The notes beneath the pieces are model-generated. The model was not told where the DNA came from. It saw nothing but the letters and a program-made list of their open reading frames with translations, and made no database searches. From the NCBI GenBank assembly GCA_050943075.1, contig JBMNOM010000037.1, forward strand, positions 1 through 8,836: 8,836 bases of DNA, given 5' to 3'. This stretch comes from CAJKWP01 sp050943075 (lineage in GTDB: Bacteria; Bacillota; Clostridia; Christensenellales; UBA1242). Made by a program: the position numbers and the translations under genes. Below, in pieces: positions 1-6,742 of this stretch; position 1 is the first letter of the stretch, and every line of letters starts with the position of its first letter.

Positions 1-1
1 A

Positions 2-846
2 GTTTTAATTGATAACTTAAGCATTAACTATTTTTTGCTTTGGTTTTCTGCCGCAGTTTTTAAACAAAATTTTTCACGCTTTAGGCTTTTTTTGGCAAGT
101 GTTTTGGGCACAATTTTTGCTTTTATTTTTCCTTTGTTTGTCATCACACCTTTTGTTTTATTTTTACTTAAAATGCTTGTTGGACTTGCAATGGTTTTAA
201 CAGCTTTCAAGTTTGAAAACCTTAAAAAAACTTGTGCAATTTTTTCTTGTTTTTACTTTCCACTTTTGTTTTGGGTGGCACAATTTTTGCTTTGTTTTTT
301 GCAATTGTGGCAAACTTAAAAACAGAAAACGGCACATTTGTTTACACATCAAACATTCCAATTGGTTTCTTTGTTGTTGTGGCTGGAGTTTTCTTTAAGT
401 TTTTTTACGACTCATTAAAAATTGCGCGAAGCAGACAAGAATTAACAGAAAAAATTTTTGTTTTGCGAATTTATCACAAACACAAAAAAATTGAAATTAA
501 TGCCTTTTTGGACACAGGAAATGTTTTGATTGATAATGTCACAAAAGCGCCTGTGACAGTTATCAGTTTTAAAGTTTTTCAAAAATTATTTAATGTTAAA
601 ACAATTGAGTTTTTGAAAGGGAACTATAAAATTGAAAACAGCAGATACATCCCTGTGACAGACGCATTAAAAACTTCCAAAATGCTGGTGTTTAATGTGG
701 ACAAAATTGAAGTTGTTCAAAATGGAGTTGCAAGTATAATTAACAACCCTTTGCTTGGGCTTTCAACTTCAAACTTTTCAAGCAAACTTTTGTGTGACGC
801 AATAATTGGAGAAACATTTTTAAAATTAGGAGAGGTAAATGTTTAA
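2..846 (+). CDS. spoIIGA: SpoIIGA, pro-sigma-E processing protease; 5' partial, with an internal frame break
   Basis: SpoIIGA is the membrane-bound aspartic-type protease that removes the pro-sequence of sigma-E in the mother cell during sporulation. The N-terminal half reads in frame 2, opening with IDNLSINYFLLW, the start of the family's multi-helix membrane domain, so only a few codons lie before the window. That frame stops at 317-319. The rest reads in frame 1, which is closed by a TAA at 223-225 and open from 226 to the TAA at 844-846. It contains the last membrane segments (TFVLGGTIFALFFAIV), then the soluble domain with the catalytic DTGN motif (511-522) and a C-terminal CDAIIGETFL. 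Adding one base to the A7 run at 224-230 joins the halves into a product that lines up without gaps with B. subtilis SpoIIGA from memory (FKFENLKKNL...TFVLGG against FGFKRFRFFF...TFLMGG). The gene overlaps sigE by 8 bases, the classic arrangement. The break may be a real indel, a homopolymer sequencing error, or slippage; a standard gene caller would report two ORFs. Confidence 0.88.
224..230 (+). other. A7 homopolymer at the spoIIGA frame break
   Basis: Seven consecutive A residues follow CTT in the frame-2 reading (CTT AAA AAA ACT). One extra A, or a -1 ribosome slip on AAA, gives CTT AAA AAA AAC TTG and continues in frame 1. The frame-1 stop at 223-225 and the frame-2 stop at 317-319 confine the switch to 226-319, and the family alignment puts it at or within a few codons of this run. 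A T6 run at 240-245 is a less likely alternative. It is not a canonical X XXY YYZ heptamer, because a T precedes the two AAA codons. I therefore rank an indel or sequencing error first, transcriptional slippage second and programmed ribosomal frameshifting third. Confidence 0.7.
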
Positions 847-1561
847 AAAACTTTTTGAAAAAATTAAAACTTTGTTAAAACGAAACTATCTTGAAACCAA
901 CATTGACATTTTGCTTTACATTTGCGGCAATGACGCTTTGCCTTTGCCACTTGAGCCAGAAGAAGAGGAAATTTTGCTTGAAGAATTGCAAAACGACAAC
1001 ATGGCCGCGCGCGAAAAGCTTGTGGAGCATAATTTACGCCTTGTTGTTTACATTGCAAAAAAGTTTGATAACACCGGCATGGAACTTGAAGATTTAATTT
1101 CTATTGGTGCAATTGGCTTAATTAAAGCAATTAGAACATTTAAACCAGACAAAAACATTAAACTTGCAACTTATGCTTCAAGGTGCATTGAAAACGAAAT
1201 TTTAATGCAACTTAGAAAAAGCACAAAAATCAAAACTGAAGTTTCACTTGAAGAGCCTTTAAAAACTGATGGCGACGGCAACGAACTTGTTTTGGCGGAT
1301 GTTTTGTGTTTTGAAGAGGAAAGTGTGAGTTCTGGGCTTGAATTAACTGCTGAAAAGCAAATTTTGTTTCAGTCTTTGCGAAAACTTCATAAACGTGAAC
1401 AGGAAATTATGATTTTGCGTTTTGGTTTGTTTGGGGAAGAAGAAAAAACACAAAAAGAAGTTGCCGATTATTTGGGTATTTCGCAAAGTTATATAAGCAG
1501 AATTGAAAAGAAAATTTTAAACAAAATGAAAAAAGAACTTGATAAGATTAGCAGTGTTTAA
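839..1561 (+). CDS. sigE: Sporulation sigma factor SigE (sigma-E), made as an inactive precursor
   Basis: RNA polymerase sigma factor that drives early mother-cell gene expression in endospore formation. The 240 residues match the 239 of B. subtilis SigE. Residues 1 to about 26 (FKKLFEKIKTLLKR...) form the basic amphipathic pro-sequence that SpoIIGA removes; YICGNDALPLPL at 27-38 corresponds to YIGGSEALPPPL around the B. subtilis cleavage site. Region 2 is very well conserved: HNLRLVVYIAKKF (64-76), EDLISIGAIGLIKA (84-97) and KLATYASRCIENEILM (108-123). Region 4 has REQEIMILRFGL and the helix-turn-helix TQKEVADYLGISQSYISRIE (204-223). The start is set by AGGAGAGG at 828-835 and by the length match. 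It overlaps spoIIGA, so the two are co-transcribed from a promoter outside the window. sigG, which often follows sigE in Bacillus and Clostridium, is absent here; a convergent peptidase gene follows instead. Identification is secure. Confidence 0.97.
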   Translation: MFKKLFEKIKTLLKRNYLETNIDILLYICGNDALPLPLEPEEEEILLEELQNDNMAAREKLVEHNLRLVVYIAKKFDNTGMELEDLISIGAIGLIKAIRTFKPDKNIKLATYASRCIENEILMQLRKSTKIKTEVSLEEPLKTDGDGNELVLADVLCFEEESVSSGLELTAEKQILFQSLRKLHKREQEIMILRFGLFGEEEKTQKEVADYLGISQSYISRIEKKILNKMKKELDKISSV

Positions 1562-1660
1562 AAAGTTTTTAATTGTATGCTTAACGTTTTGGGTGAAATA
1601 AAAAATTAAACAAAAGAGTAAAAAACACAATTTCAAATTAAAGTTAATAGGGAATTGGCA

Positions 1661-1690
1661 AAAAAAAACAACACAAAATGTGTTGTTTTT
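1661..1690. terminator. Bidirectional intrinsic terminator between sigE and the M16 peptidase gene
   Basis: A perfect 10-bp stem (1665-1674 with 1680-1689, core CAACAC/GTGTTG) closes a five-base AAAAT loop. A-rich sequence precedes it (1660-1668) and T-rich sequence follows it (1686-1696), so it works as a hairpin plus U-tract on either strand. It lies 104 bases past the sigE stop and 11 bases past the stop of the convergent peptidase gene, so it can end both transcripts. Positions 1562-1660 hold no gene that I can see. Confidence 0.87.
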
Positions 1691-1699
1691 GTTTTGGTG

Positions 1700-3247
1700 T
1701 TAAAACTCAAGGCCGTCATTTTTTGCTGTTTGTTTTGAAGTTTGTTTGTTTTTTGAAACTTTTGCTTTGTCATATTCTTCTTCAATTTCTTCTTCAAAAG
1801 ATTCTTCGCCTTCTTCAAACTCATCATCTTCGTTTTCTTCAACTGGTGGTTGAATTGACATTTCTTTTGTTTTAAAGAATTTTTTAACGTCTTTATTACT
1901 AAATTCCAATTTTGTTGTTTGGAAAGCTTGTAAGTCTTCCATTGTTATCATATTGCCTTCGCCAGTGACAAAGTAGTTGTTTGTTTTGGAAAGGAATTTA
2001 ACGTAGTTTACAAAATCTTCATATCTAATTTCAAGAATTTGTTTTTCAAAATCAGCTTGGTTGCGAATTTTTTCGTATGCTGACAAAATTGGGAGTAAAG
2101 CTTGGTATGTATCTCCGCTGTTTGCTGCCAAATCTTTTCTTGAAACTTCAATGTATCTTTGTTTCAATTTTTTAAATTCTTGGCCAGAGATAATTTTGCT
2201 ACTTGCAATGCTGTCAATTAAAAACCTGATTGATTTTAATGTTTTCTTAACATTGCTTGCTTTTGTGCTGAAAGAAAATTGTGTGTAAGCGTTTTCGCCA
2301 AGGAAAACTGATTGTTGAGCAACGCCGTAAACTGCGTGTTTTTGTTCTCTTGTGTGAGTGAAAAGCAAGCCGTTGAAGGATGCGTGTGAGTTTCTCATCA
2401 TAAGGAAGTCAAAAAGCCTTGCGCATCTGCCATATTTTTCACTGTTGTTTGGAAGAGGAATGAAAATTTTGATTCTTGAAAAATCAGTTAAATCGCCCTC
2501 AAGTGTTTTAAGAGTGAACTTTTGTTCTGGGAAAACAGGTTTTTTGTTTGCAAGTTTTGGTGTTTTAACAAAAGGAGCTTTTGCAGGTGAGTTGGCATAC
2601 ATTTCTTCAAGTTTTTTTGTTAAAGCCTCAATTTCCTGTTCTGTGCCGCCTCTAATTGTGAAAACCATTTTTTCTGGAACGTAGTGTTGTTCATAATATT
2701 CTTGCAAGTTTTTTTGGTTGAAGTTTGTTGTTCTTAAATCATCAATTCTTTTTTCAATATAAGAAAAAGTGAGTGATTTAATGTTGTTAATTTCTGCTTC
2801 TGTTAATGGTTTTGCTTTTCTTGGTTTAAGTGGGTCGAACGCTGAAGGCGCAACATCCCCTCTAACTGCCATAAATTCGTTGTCTATAATTCTGGTTTCT
2901 CTTTCCACAAGTTCTTTTTCAAACTTTCTGTTTTTAAGCATATCCAAAACTTTTGGCATAACAAAATCAAAGTCTTCATGTTCAATTGTCACATCATAAG
3001 TTGTGAAGTCGCCATAAGTTGCAGCATCAAAAACAATCATTTTATCAGAAATTTCTTTAAGACGTTTTTTTGTGTCTGCAATCATGTGTTCAATGATGTG
3101 TGCCTTGCTGTAATTGCAAGCATATTGATCTCTAATTTCTTCTTCATCAAAATGCCCAACATTAACAATGATGTGAATTGACACTTCGTTGTTAATTGAA
3201 GGTAAGGTGAGGATTCTAAGTCCGTTTTTAAGAGTTTTTAAATGCAT
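1700..3247 (-). CDS. M16-family zinc metallopeptidase with acidic C-terminal tail
   Basis: Predicted zinc endopeptidase of the M16 (pitrilysin/mitochondrial processing peptidase) family, 515 residues. The inverted zinc motif HIIEH is at 50-54. The downstream acidic ligand aligns with E124 in ERETRIIDNEF, and E117 matches the second conserved Glu known in pitrilysin. FDAATYGDFTTYDVTI (73-88) is the usual strand region after the motif. A second M16 fold begins near 240 (SRIKIFIPLP, 257-266) and keeps the Arg-Tyr signature in TREQKHAVYGV (R300, Y307). Residues 470-493 are almost all Glu or Asp, followed by a Lys/Gln-rich end, which is beyond the usual family length. There is no signal peptide, so it is probably cytoplasmic. 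The start has AAGGAGA on the minus strand (3252-3258), five bases from ATG. Bacillota often encode M16 proteins in pairs (ymfF/ymfH type); only one is present here. The natural substrate is unknown. Confidence 0.88.
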   Translation of the reverse strand: MHLKTLKNGLRILTLPSINNEVSIHIIVNVGHFDEEEIRDQYACNYSKAHIIEHMIADTKKRLKEISDKMIVFDAATYGDFTTYDVTIEHEDFDFVMPKVLDMLKNRKFEKELVERETRIIDNEFMAVRGDVAPSAFDPLKPRKAKPLTEAEINNIKSLTFSYIEKRIDDLRTTNFNQKNLQEYYEQHYVPEKMVFTIRGGTEQEIEALTKKLEEMYANSPAKAPFVKTPKLANKKPVFPEQKFTLKTLEGDLTDFSRIKIFIPLPNNSEKYGRCARLFDFLMMRNSHASFNGLLFTHTREQKHAVYGVAQQSVFLGENAYTQFSFSTKASNVKKTLKSIRFLIDSIASSKIISGQEFKKLKQRYIEVSRKDLAANSGDTYQALLPILSAYEKIRNQADFEKQILEIRYEDFVNYVKFLSKTNNYFVTGEGNMITMEDLQAFQTTKLEFSNKDVKKFFKTKEMSIQPPVEENEDDEFEEGEESFEEEIEEEYDKAKVSKNKQTSKQTAKNDGLEF

Positions 3248-3287
3248 AGTTTCTCCTTAAGTGAATGGGCTTTTTTTTGTTTTAATT

Positions 3288-3316
3288 ATTATACAACACA
3301 TTTTTTTAAATTACAA
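3288..3316 (-). promoter_or_regulatory. Sigma-A-type promoter of the M16 peptidase gene
   Basis: On the minus strand, TTGTAA (complement of 3311-3316) is followed by a 17-base spacer and a perfect TATAAT (complement of 3288-3293). Transcription would begin near 3281, giving a leader of about 34 bases that includes the AAGGAGA ribosome binding site. The peptidase therefore need not depend on read-through from the upstream dehydrogenase gene. Apart from this promoter, positions 3248-3369 hold only AT-rich sequence. Confidence 0.75.
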
Positions 3317-3369
3317 GATTAAATATTTTACTAATTTATTTAATTATTCTTTTTGTATCAAGCAAAAAA

Positions 3370-4149
3370 TTATTTTTTGAAAAGTGTTTCAATAACCTTA
3401 TTAAAAACTTTAATTGGAAGCGATTTTTGAAAAGCAAAAAACACTTTGTATTTAAAGCCAATGATATATTGTGGCTTATTTTTTTTCTTTAAAATAATTT
3501 TAAAAATTTTGTTTGAAACGAATTCTGCGCTCATTCTTTTGTCTTCACGCTGGTCAAGTTTTTTTGTTGCAGAAATTATGTTTTGGCCATATTTTTCATC
3601 AGTTTCAAAGTTTTTTACTCTGTTTGCAGTAAAAGCTGTTTTTGTGTCGCCAGGGCAAATTGAAACAACACCAATACCGGCATTTGAAAGTTCCATTGCC
3701 ATGCTTTGGCTTAACAAATTAACTGCTGCTTTTGAGGCACAATAAAGTGAGCGATATGGCAAAGGAAAAAGCGCGCAAGCCGAACTTATGTTAACAATTT
3801 TTGCACCCTTAGCCATAAGTTTTAAAGCGTTTTGAGAAGCATAAAGTGTGCCAAAAAAATTGGTTTGAAAAATTGCTTGTGTTTGCTCAAGTTTTAAGTG
3901 TTGTGTGACACCAGATAAACCAAAGCCAGCGTTGTTTACTAAAATGTCAATTTTGGCATACTTTTTGCTGATTTCATTAAATGTTTTATCAACTTGTTCT
4001 GGGGAGGAAACATCACAAATAATTGTGTTTGTTTCTTTGTTTTCACTGCGTGATAAATTAACAACTTCAAAGCCGTTTTTTTGTGCAATTTTGTAAAGGG
4101 CAAGACCAATTCCGCTTGATGCCCCAGTTATCACCATAACTTTTTTCAT
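3370..4149 (-). CDS. Classical short-chain dehydrogenase/reductase (SDR)
   Basis: Predicted cytoplasmic NAD(P)-dependent oxidoreductase of the classical SDR family, 259 residues (family usually about 250-270). The Rossmann cofactor motif TGASSGIG is at 8-15, and R34 after the second strand (NLSRS) favours NADPH. D46-V47 is the adenine-binding Asp, NNAG is at 72-75 and the structural Asn is N97. The catalytic residues are S123, Y136 and K140 (YCASK). ICPGDTKTAF at about 163-172 is the usual PG motif. The basic, hydrophobic C-terminus (GFKYKVFFAFQKSLPIKVFNKVIETLF) resembles DltE/YqjQ-like membrane-associated SDRs, but the substrate cannot be read from sequence. The start is supported by a weak GAGGT (complement of 4154-4158). 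I see no convincing terminator after the stop, so some transcripts may run into the peptidase gene. Confidence 0.9.
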   Translation of the reverse strand: MKKVMVITGASSGIGLALYKIAQKNGFEVVNLSRSENKETNTIICDVSSPEQVDKTFNEISKKYAKIDILVNNAGFGLSGVTQHLKLEQTQAIFQTNFFGTLYASQNALKLMAKGAKIVNISSACALFPLPYRSLYCASKAAVNLLSQSMAMELSNAGIGVVSICPGDTKTAFTANRVKNFETDEKYGQNIISATKKLDQREDKRMSAEFVSNKIFKIILKKKNKPQYIIGFKYKVFFAFQKSLPIKVFNKVIETLFKK

Positions 4150-4172
4150 TTTAACCTCGTGAAATTAGTTTA

Positions 4173-4181
4173 ACTATAACA
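4173..4181 (-). promoter_or_regulatory. Possible extended -10 promoter of the SDR gene
   Basis: On the minus strand this reads TGTTATAGT, an extended -10 (TG-N-TATAGT) one mismatch from consensus. No -35 match is visible at 16-18 bases upstream, which extended -10 promoters can tolerate. The start point would be near 4166, giving a leader of about 17 bases that carries the GAGGT site. This is a weak call; it is the best candidate immediately upstream of the gene. Confidence 0.35.
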
Positions 4182-4219
4182 TGCAAAAAATCAAAATGAT
4201 TTACCAATAAAAAATGCTC

Positions 4220-4248
4220 TTGAAATTTTAAGTGTGATTTAGTATAAT
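4220..4248 (+). promoter_or_regulatory. Upstream sigma-A-type promoter in the divergent intergenic region
   Basis: TTGAAA (4220-4225), a 17-base spacer and a perfect TATAAT (4243-4248) on the plus strand. Transcription would start near 4255, about 160 bases before the 717-residue gene. It is either a second, distal promoter for that gene with a long AT-rich leader or the promoter of a small RNA ending at the weak hairpin at 4263-4301. AT-rich DNA yields chance matches, so the call is moderate. Confidence 0.5.
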
Positions 4249-4262
4249 TAATTTGTATAAAC

Positions 4263-4301
4263 AAAAAACAATTTTTGTTGGTGAAAATAATTTTGTTTTT
4301 T
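4263..4301 (+). other. AT-rich hairpin ending in a T-run, just downstream of the distal promoter
   Basis: AAAAAACAA (4263-4271) is the exact reverse complement of TTGTTTTTT (4293-4301). Inside, ATTTT (4271-4275 region) can pair with AAAAT (4283-4287 region) around GTTGGTG. The hairpin ends in a T-run as a terminator would, but with only one G-C pair in the outer stem it must be weak. Together with the promoter at 4220-4248 it would define a transcript of about 50 bases. Confidence 0.25.
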
Positions 4302-4361
4302 ATGTGAAATTTGCTTTGTATATTAAATATATATATCGTAAAAATATCATAAAAACAACTA

Positions 4362-4389
4362 TTGACATTTAACAAAATAATGATATACT
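4362..4389 (+). promoter_or_regulatory. Strong promoter of the 717-residue gene (TTGACA plus extended -10)
   Basis: A perfect TTGACA -35 box (4362-4367), a 16-base spacer and TATACT (4384-4389) preceded by TG one base upstream (4381-4382), giving an extended -10. The predicted start near 4396 leaves a leader of about 18 bases containing AGGAGG (4403-4408), five bases from the ATG. This is the best promoter and ribosome-binding-site combination in the window and suggests strong expression in growing cells. Confidence 0.85.
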
Positions 4390-4413
4390 TTAACTATAAA
4401 ATAGGAGGCTAGA

Positions 4414-6567
4414 ATGTTTGAAACACTAGGAGCCCTTTTTGGAATGTTTGCCAATTATAATGTGCCCGGCATTTTGCTTATTGCAACTATATCAGTTGTG
4501 ACAGGAGGCGCAGTATTAACTTTAACACGCAAAATTAGAATAAATAAATTAATTAAGGATTATGCAGAAGTTGAGGCGAAAATTCGCCAAATTTCTTTGG
4601 ATAAGGTTAGAACAAAAAGCCTTGAAAAACTTTTGGTTAAGCATGAAAAAATGCGTTTGAAAGCTGCAAAGAAAAGAATTAATTTAAAAATGGAAAACTT
4701 GAGCGGCAATTTAATTTACAATAACAGCAGAATTTCAAAAACAGCTGCATATCAAATTAAAAACGAAGCCAAACTTAACATTCTTAAAATGAAGGATTAT
4801 CAAAAAGGCTCTTTAAGAGATAAAATTAATTTGGGCAAAATTGCAAAACTTGAAACTAAAGTTGCACAAACCAGCAAAATTCATAATTTGTTGCCAAGAG
4901 TGACTGAAACAGTGAGATTTGACGACGCTGTGACAACATTAACATCAAACCACATTGCAACACATGACGAAAGCCTTCGCAGAGATTATGAAAAAGCATT
5001 AAACGCACCAAAAGGTTATTACCCAGTTAGAAAAGAAAAAAGAAAATCATTCCCAATGTTCTTGGAAGTTAGAGATGAAAAAGGCGAACTTGTTTATTCA
5101 TTAAGCGACGTTTCTCCAATTAGATTCCAAAAATTTGCAAATGATGTTTTTGCTTCTGTTTACACACAAATGCCACATTCTGGCATGGAAGAAAGAAAAT
5201 ATACAATTCAAGCGTTTGACTCCTACAAAAAAAGAGGGGATAAAAACTTAACTTTCTTTGAATACATTGTTTACAACAAAGAAGATGTTTACGATGCACG
5301 TGATTCGTTTAATGAATATGCTGAAAACCATTTTAAAATTTCAGAAGACAGCATAACACGAGTGCCTGAAAGTGAATTTACAAAAGCAACACAACTTGCT
5401 GAGTTTGAAACAAAAACAAGACAACTTAAAGGTGAAAATAAATTTGGACAAATTATTTTCAACAAAGAAGGTTCTGTTCTAAATTCTGAATTGTTGCAAG
5501 TTATTCATGAAAGAACTAAACAAAAAATTGATTTTGGTCAAAGATATAGCTATCCAATTGAAACAAAATTAACAATTAATGGCGACCTTATGTTAACAGC
5601 AATTGACGACACAACAGACGTTTACTATGCAATGAAAGACTATTATGATGCTTACGCTTTTGTGCTTGCAGTGCAAAGAGAGGTTAATGAATTAATTCCT
5701 CAAGTTAACATTTCAACAACATCAATCATTGAAAAGCCAGATGTTAGATATGCAAGAGCAGGTTCAATTACACCTCAACGTGTTAAAGCTTTGGAAACTG
5801 TGCCATCAACAAACTATGGCTATCCTTATGAAATTTTCAAAAGATTTAGAGGCAACACAAAATTTATTAATGCCTTGGCACTTATGGCAAGAGAATTTAA
5901 TCTTGAATTGACAAGTGAATTTTTTGAAGAAATTGGAATTAAACTTAAACCAGAGGAGTTGAAAAACTTAAAAGACAAAAAATGGGACGTTGTTTATTCC
6001 GAACTTTTGGGAGTTATGCCTGCAAAAGCCGTTAGGACAGTTAATAAGCAAAGAACTGCTGCAACAACTGCACGTGCTGCAAAAACAGCAACTCGTTCAG
6101 TGACGGGCAGAAATCAAATTGGCAAAAACCAAATCAAAACAACATTGCCACGAGTTAAAAGAGAATTTGCTGAAGACTTGGAACGTTTTAAAGACTTAAA
6201 CGGCAAAAATGCATTTGCATTGGATGTTGAAGTTGGTTCTGAAGGCAAAAGCAATAAATTTGTGATTAATCTTTCTGTTAGAACAGAAAACCAAAAAATT
6301 TATCACAAATATTACTTAACATTATTAACTGAAGCATACGTTTTGGTTGCAAACAAAGAAATTGGTGCAAGAGTTCCAAAAATTGAATTTAACTTCAATT
6401 GGGGAACAGGAAAAGATAATTCCTCAACAAAAGTGTTTGACAACTTGCCAGAACTTGAAAGATATATAATGGATTATGCCGACAAAAATTTCCCAGGATT
6501 TAATTTTAACCAAGTTAAAGAAATTTTGGACATAGATTATAAAAACGGCGACAGAACTCAAGAATAA
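4414..6567 (+). CDS. Unrecognised membrane-anchored 717-residue protein, possible repeated domain
   Basis: I do not recognise a family. The protein starts with an uncharged hydrophobic segment (residues 17-38, VPGILLIATISVVTGGAVLT) followed at once by RKIRINK, so the positive-inside rule places the bulk of the protein in the cytoplasm. There is no cleavage site or lipobox. Residues 39 to about 100 are a Lys/Arg-rich helix, probably coiled coil. Three later stretches share a strand-strand-helix-strand look: about 212-268 (FPMFLEVRDEKGELVYS...), 381-435 (PIETKLTINGDLMLTA...YAFVLAVQREVNELIPQVNI) and 611-662 (KFVINLSV...AYVLVANKEIGARVPKIEF); the last two resemble each other best. Residues about 470-535 are helical, and 536-583 form an Ala/Thr/Lys/Arg linker. 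It stands alone between a strong promoter and a terminator. Arg is mostly AGA, consistent with high expression. A structural or envelope-linked scaffold is possible, but no function is claimed. Confidence 0.9.
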   Translation: MFETLGALFGMFANYNVPGILLIATISVVTGGAVLTLTRKIRINKLIKDYAEVEAKIRQISLDKVRTKSLEKLLVKHEKMRLKAAKKRINLKMENLSGNLIYNNSRISKTAAYQIKNEAKLNILKMKDYQKGSLRDKINLGKIAKLETKVAQTSKIHNLLPRVTETVRFDDAVTTLTSNHIATHDESLRRDYEKALNAPKGYYPVRKEKRKSFPMFLEVRDEKGELVYSLSDVSPIRFQKFANDVFASVYTQMPHSGMEERKYTIQAFDSYKKRGDKNLTFFEYIVYNKEDVYDARDSFNEYAENHFKISEDSITRVPESEFTKATQLAEFETKTRQLKGENKFGQIIFNKEGSVLNSELLQVIHERTKQKIDFGQRYSYPIETKLTINGDLMLTAIDDTTDVYYAMKDYYDAYAFVLAVQREVNELIPQVNISTTSIIEKPDVRYARAGSITPQRVKALETVPSTNYGYPYEIFKRFRGNTKFINALALMAREFNLELTSEFFEEIGIKLKPEELKNLKDKKWDVVYSELLGVMPAKAVRTVNKQRTAATTARAAKTATRSVTGRNQIGKNQIKTTLPRVKREFAEDLERFKDLNGKNAFALDVEVGSEGKSNKFVINLSVRTENQKIYHKYYLTLLTEAYVLVANKEIGARVPKIEFNFNWGTGKDNSSTKVFDNLPELERYIMDYADKNFPGFNFNQVKEILDIDYKNGDRTQE

Positions 6568-6592
6568 AACAAGTTTCAGTTTTAAACAACTT

Positions 6593-6624
6593 AAAGAGAT
6601 ATCAAAATGATATCTCTTTTTTTT
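6593..6624 (+). terminator. Intrinsic terminator after the 717-residue gene
   Basis: An 11-bp perfect stem, AAAGAGATATC (6593-6603) with GATATCTCTTT (6609-6619), closes a five-base AAAAT loop and runs into eight T residues (6617-6624). It begins 25 bases after the stop codon. It isolates the 717-residue gene from the lgt group and is among the clearest non-coding elements in the window. Confidence 0.92.
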
Positions 6625-6670
6625 GTTTACATTGTTTTAATTGGCTAAATTTTGTGTTTTTCTTGCAAAA

Positions 6671-6719
6671 ACATTTTAATGCGGGGTTTGAAATTCGCAT
6701 TTAATGTTTGCTAAATGCG
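6671..6719. promoter_or_regulatory. Three-part inverted-repeat array overlapping the lgt promoter, operator-like
   Basis: Three copies of an eight-base element occur here: TTAATGCG (6676-6683), its inverse CGCATTTA (6696-6703) and TAAATGCG (6712-6719). Copies 2 and 3 form a perfect 8-bp dyad with an 8-base centre. Copies 1 and 2 form a longer imperfect dyad, ACATTTTAATGCG (6671-6683) against CGCATTTAATGT (6696-6707). The last dyad covers the -35 box at 6708-6713, so a bound protein would block or modulate transcription of lgt. No T-run follows either hairpin and the array lies upstream of the predicted start point, so an operator is more likely than an attenuator. No regulator gene is present in the window to name. 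Confidence 0.5.
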
Positions 6720-6736
6720 GCAATTAAAGGTATAAT
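6708..6736 (+). promoter_or_regulatory. Sigma-A-type promoter of lgt, start point at or near the ATG
   Basis: TTGCTA (6708-6713, four of six consensus bases), a 17-base spacer and a perfect TATAAT (6731-6736). The usual start point seven bases past the -10 box is 6743, the A of the lgt ATG. The message would then be leaderless or nearly so, in keeping with the lack of any Shine-Dalgarno sequence at proper spacing; AAAGG at 6726-6730 is 12 bases away and inside the promoter spacer. Confidence 0.65.
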
Positions 6737-6742
6737 GTTAAT

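Noticed and set aside
224..230. Canonical -1 programmed ribosomal frameshift heptamer
   Set aside because: The zero-frame reading is T AAA AAA A, so the P-site codon cannot re-pair fully after a -1 shift, and I see no convincing stimulatory stem downstream.
35..319. A free-standing 94-residue membrane protein at the window start
   Set aside because: The frame is open upstream to the window edge and the sequence matches the SpoIIGA membrane domain, so it is the front half of the split gene, and its last codons past about 230 are out-of-frame readthrough.
3310..3365. AT-only inverted repeat (ATTAAATA with TATTTAAT) after the SDR gene as a terminator
   Set aside because: It has no G-C pairs and no U-tract in the right place, so it would not be stable enough; chance is likely in such AT-rich sequence.
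4320..4345. TATATATAT-rich tract as an origin or attachment site
   Set aside because: No DnaA-box cluster, direct repeat pair or integrase gene accompanies it; it is simple AT-rich promoter-upstream DNA.
4151..4375. A 74-codon minus-strand open frame in the divergent intergenic region
   Set aside because: Its composition is that of random AT-rich DNA (Ile, Phe, Asn, Lys), it has no ribosome binding site, and it covers the promoters of the 717-residue gene.
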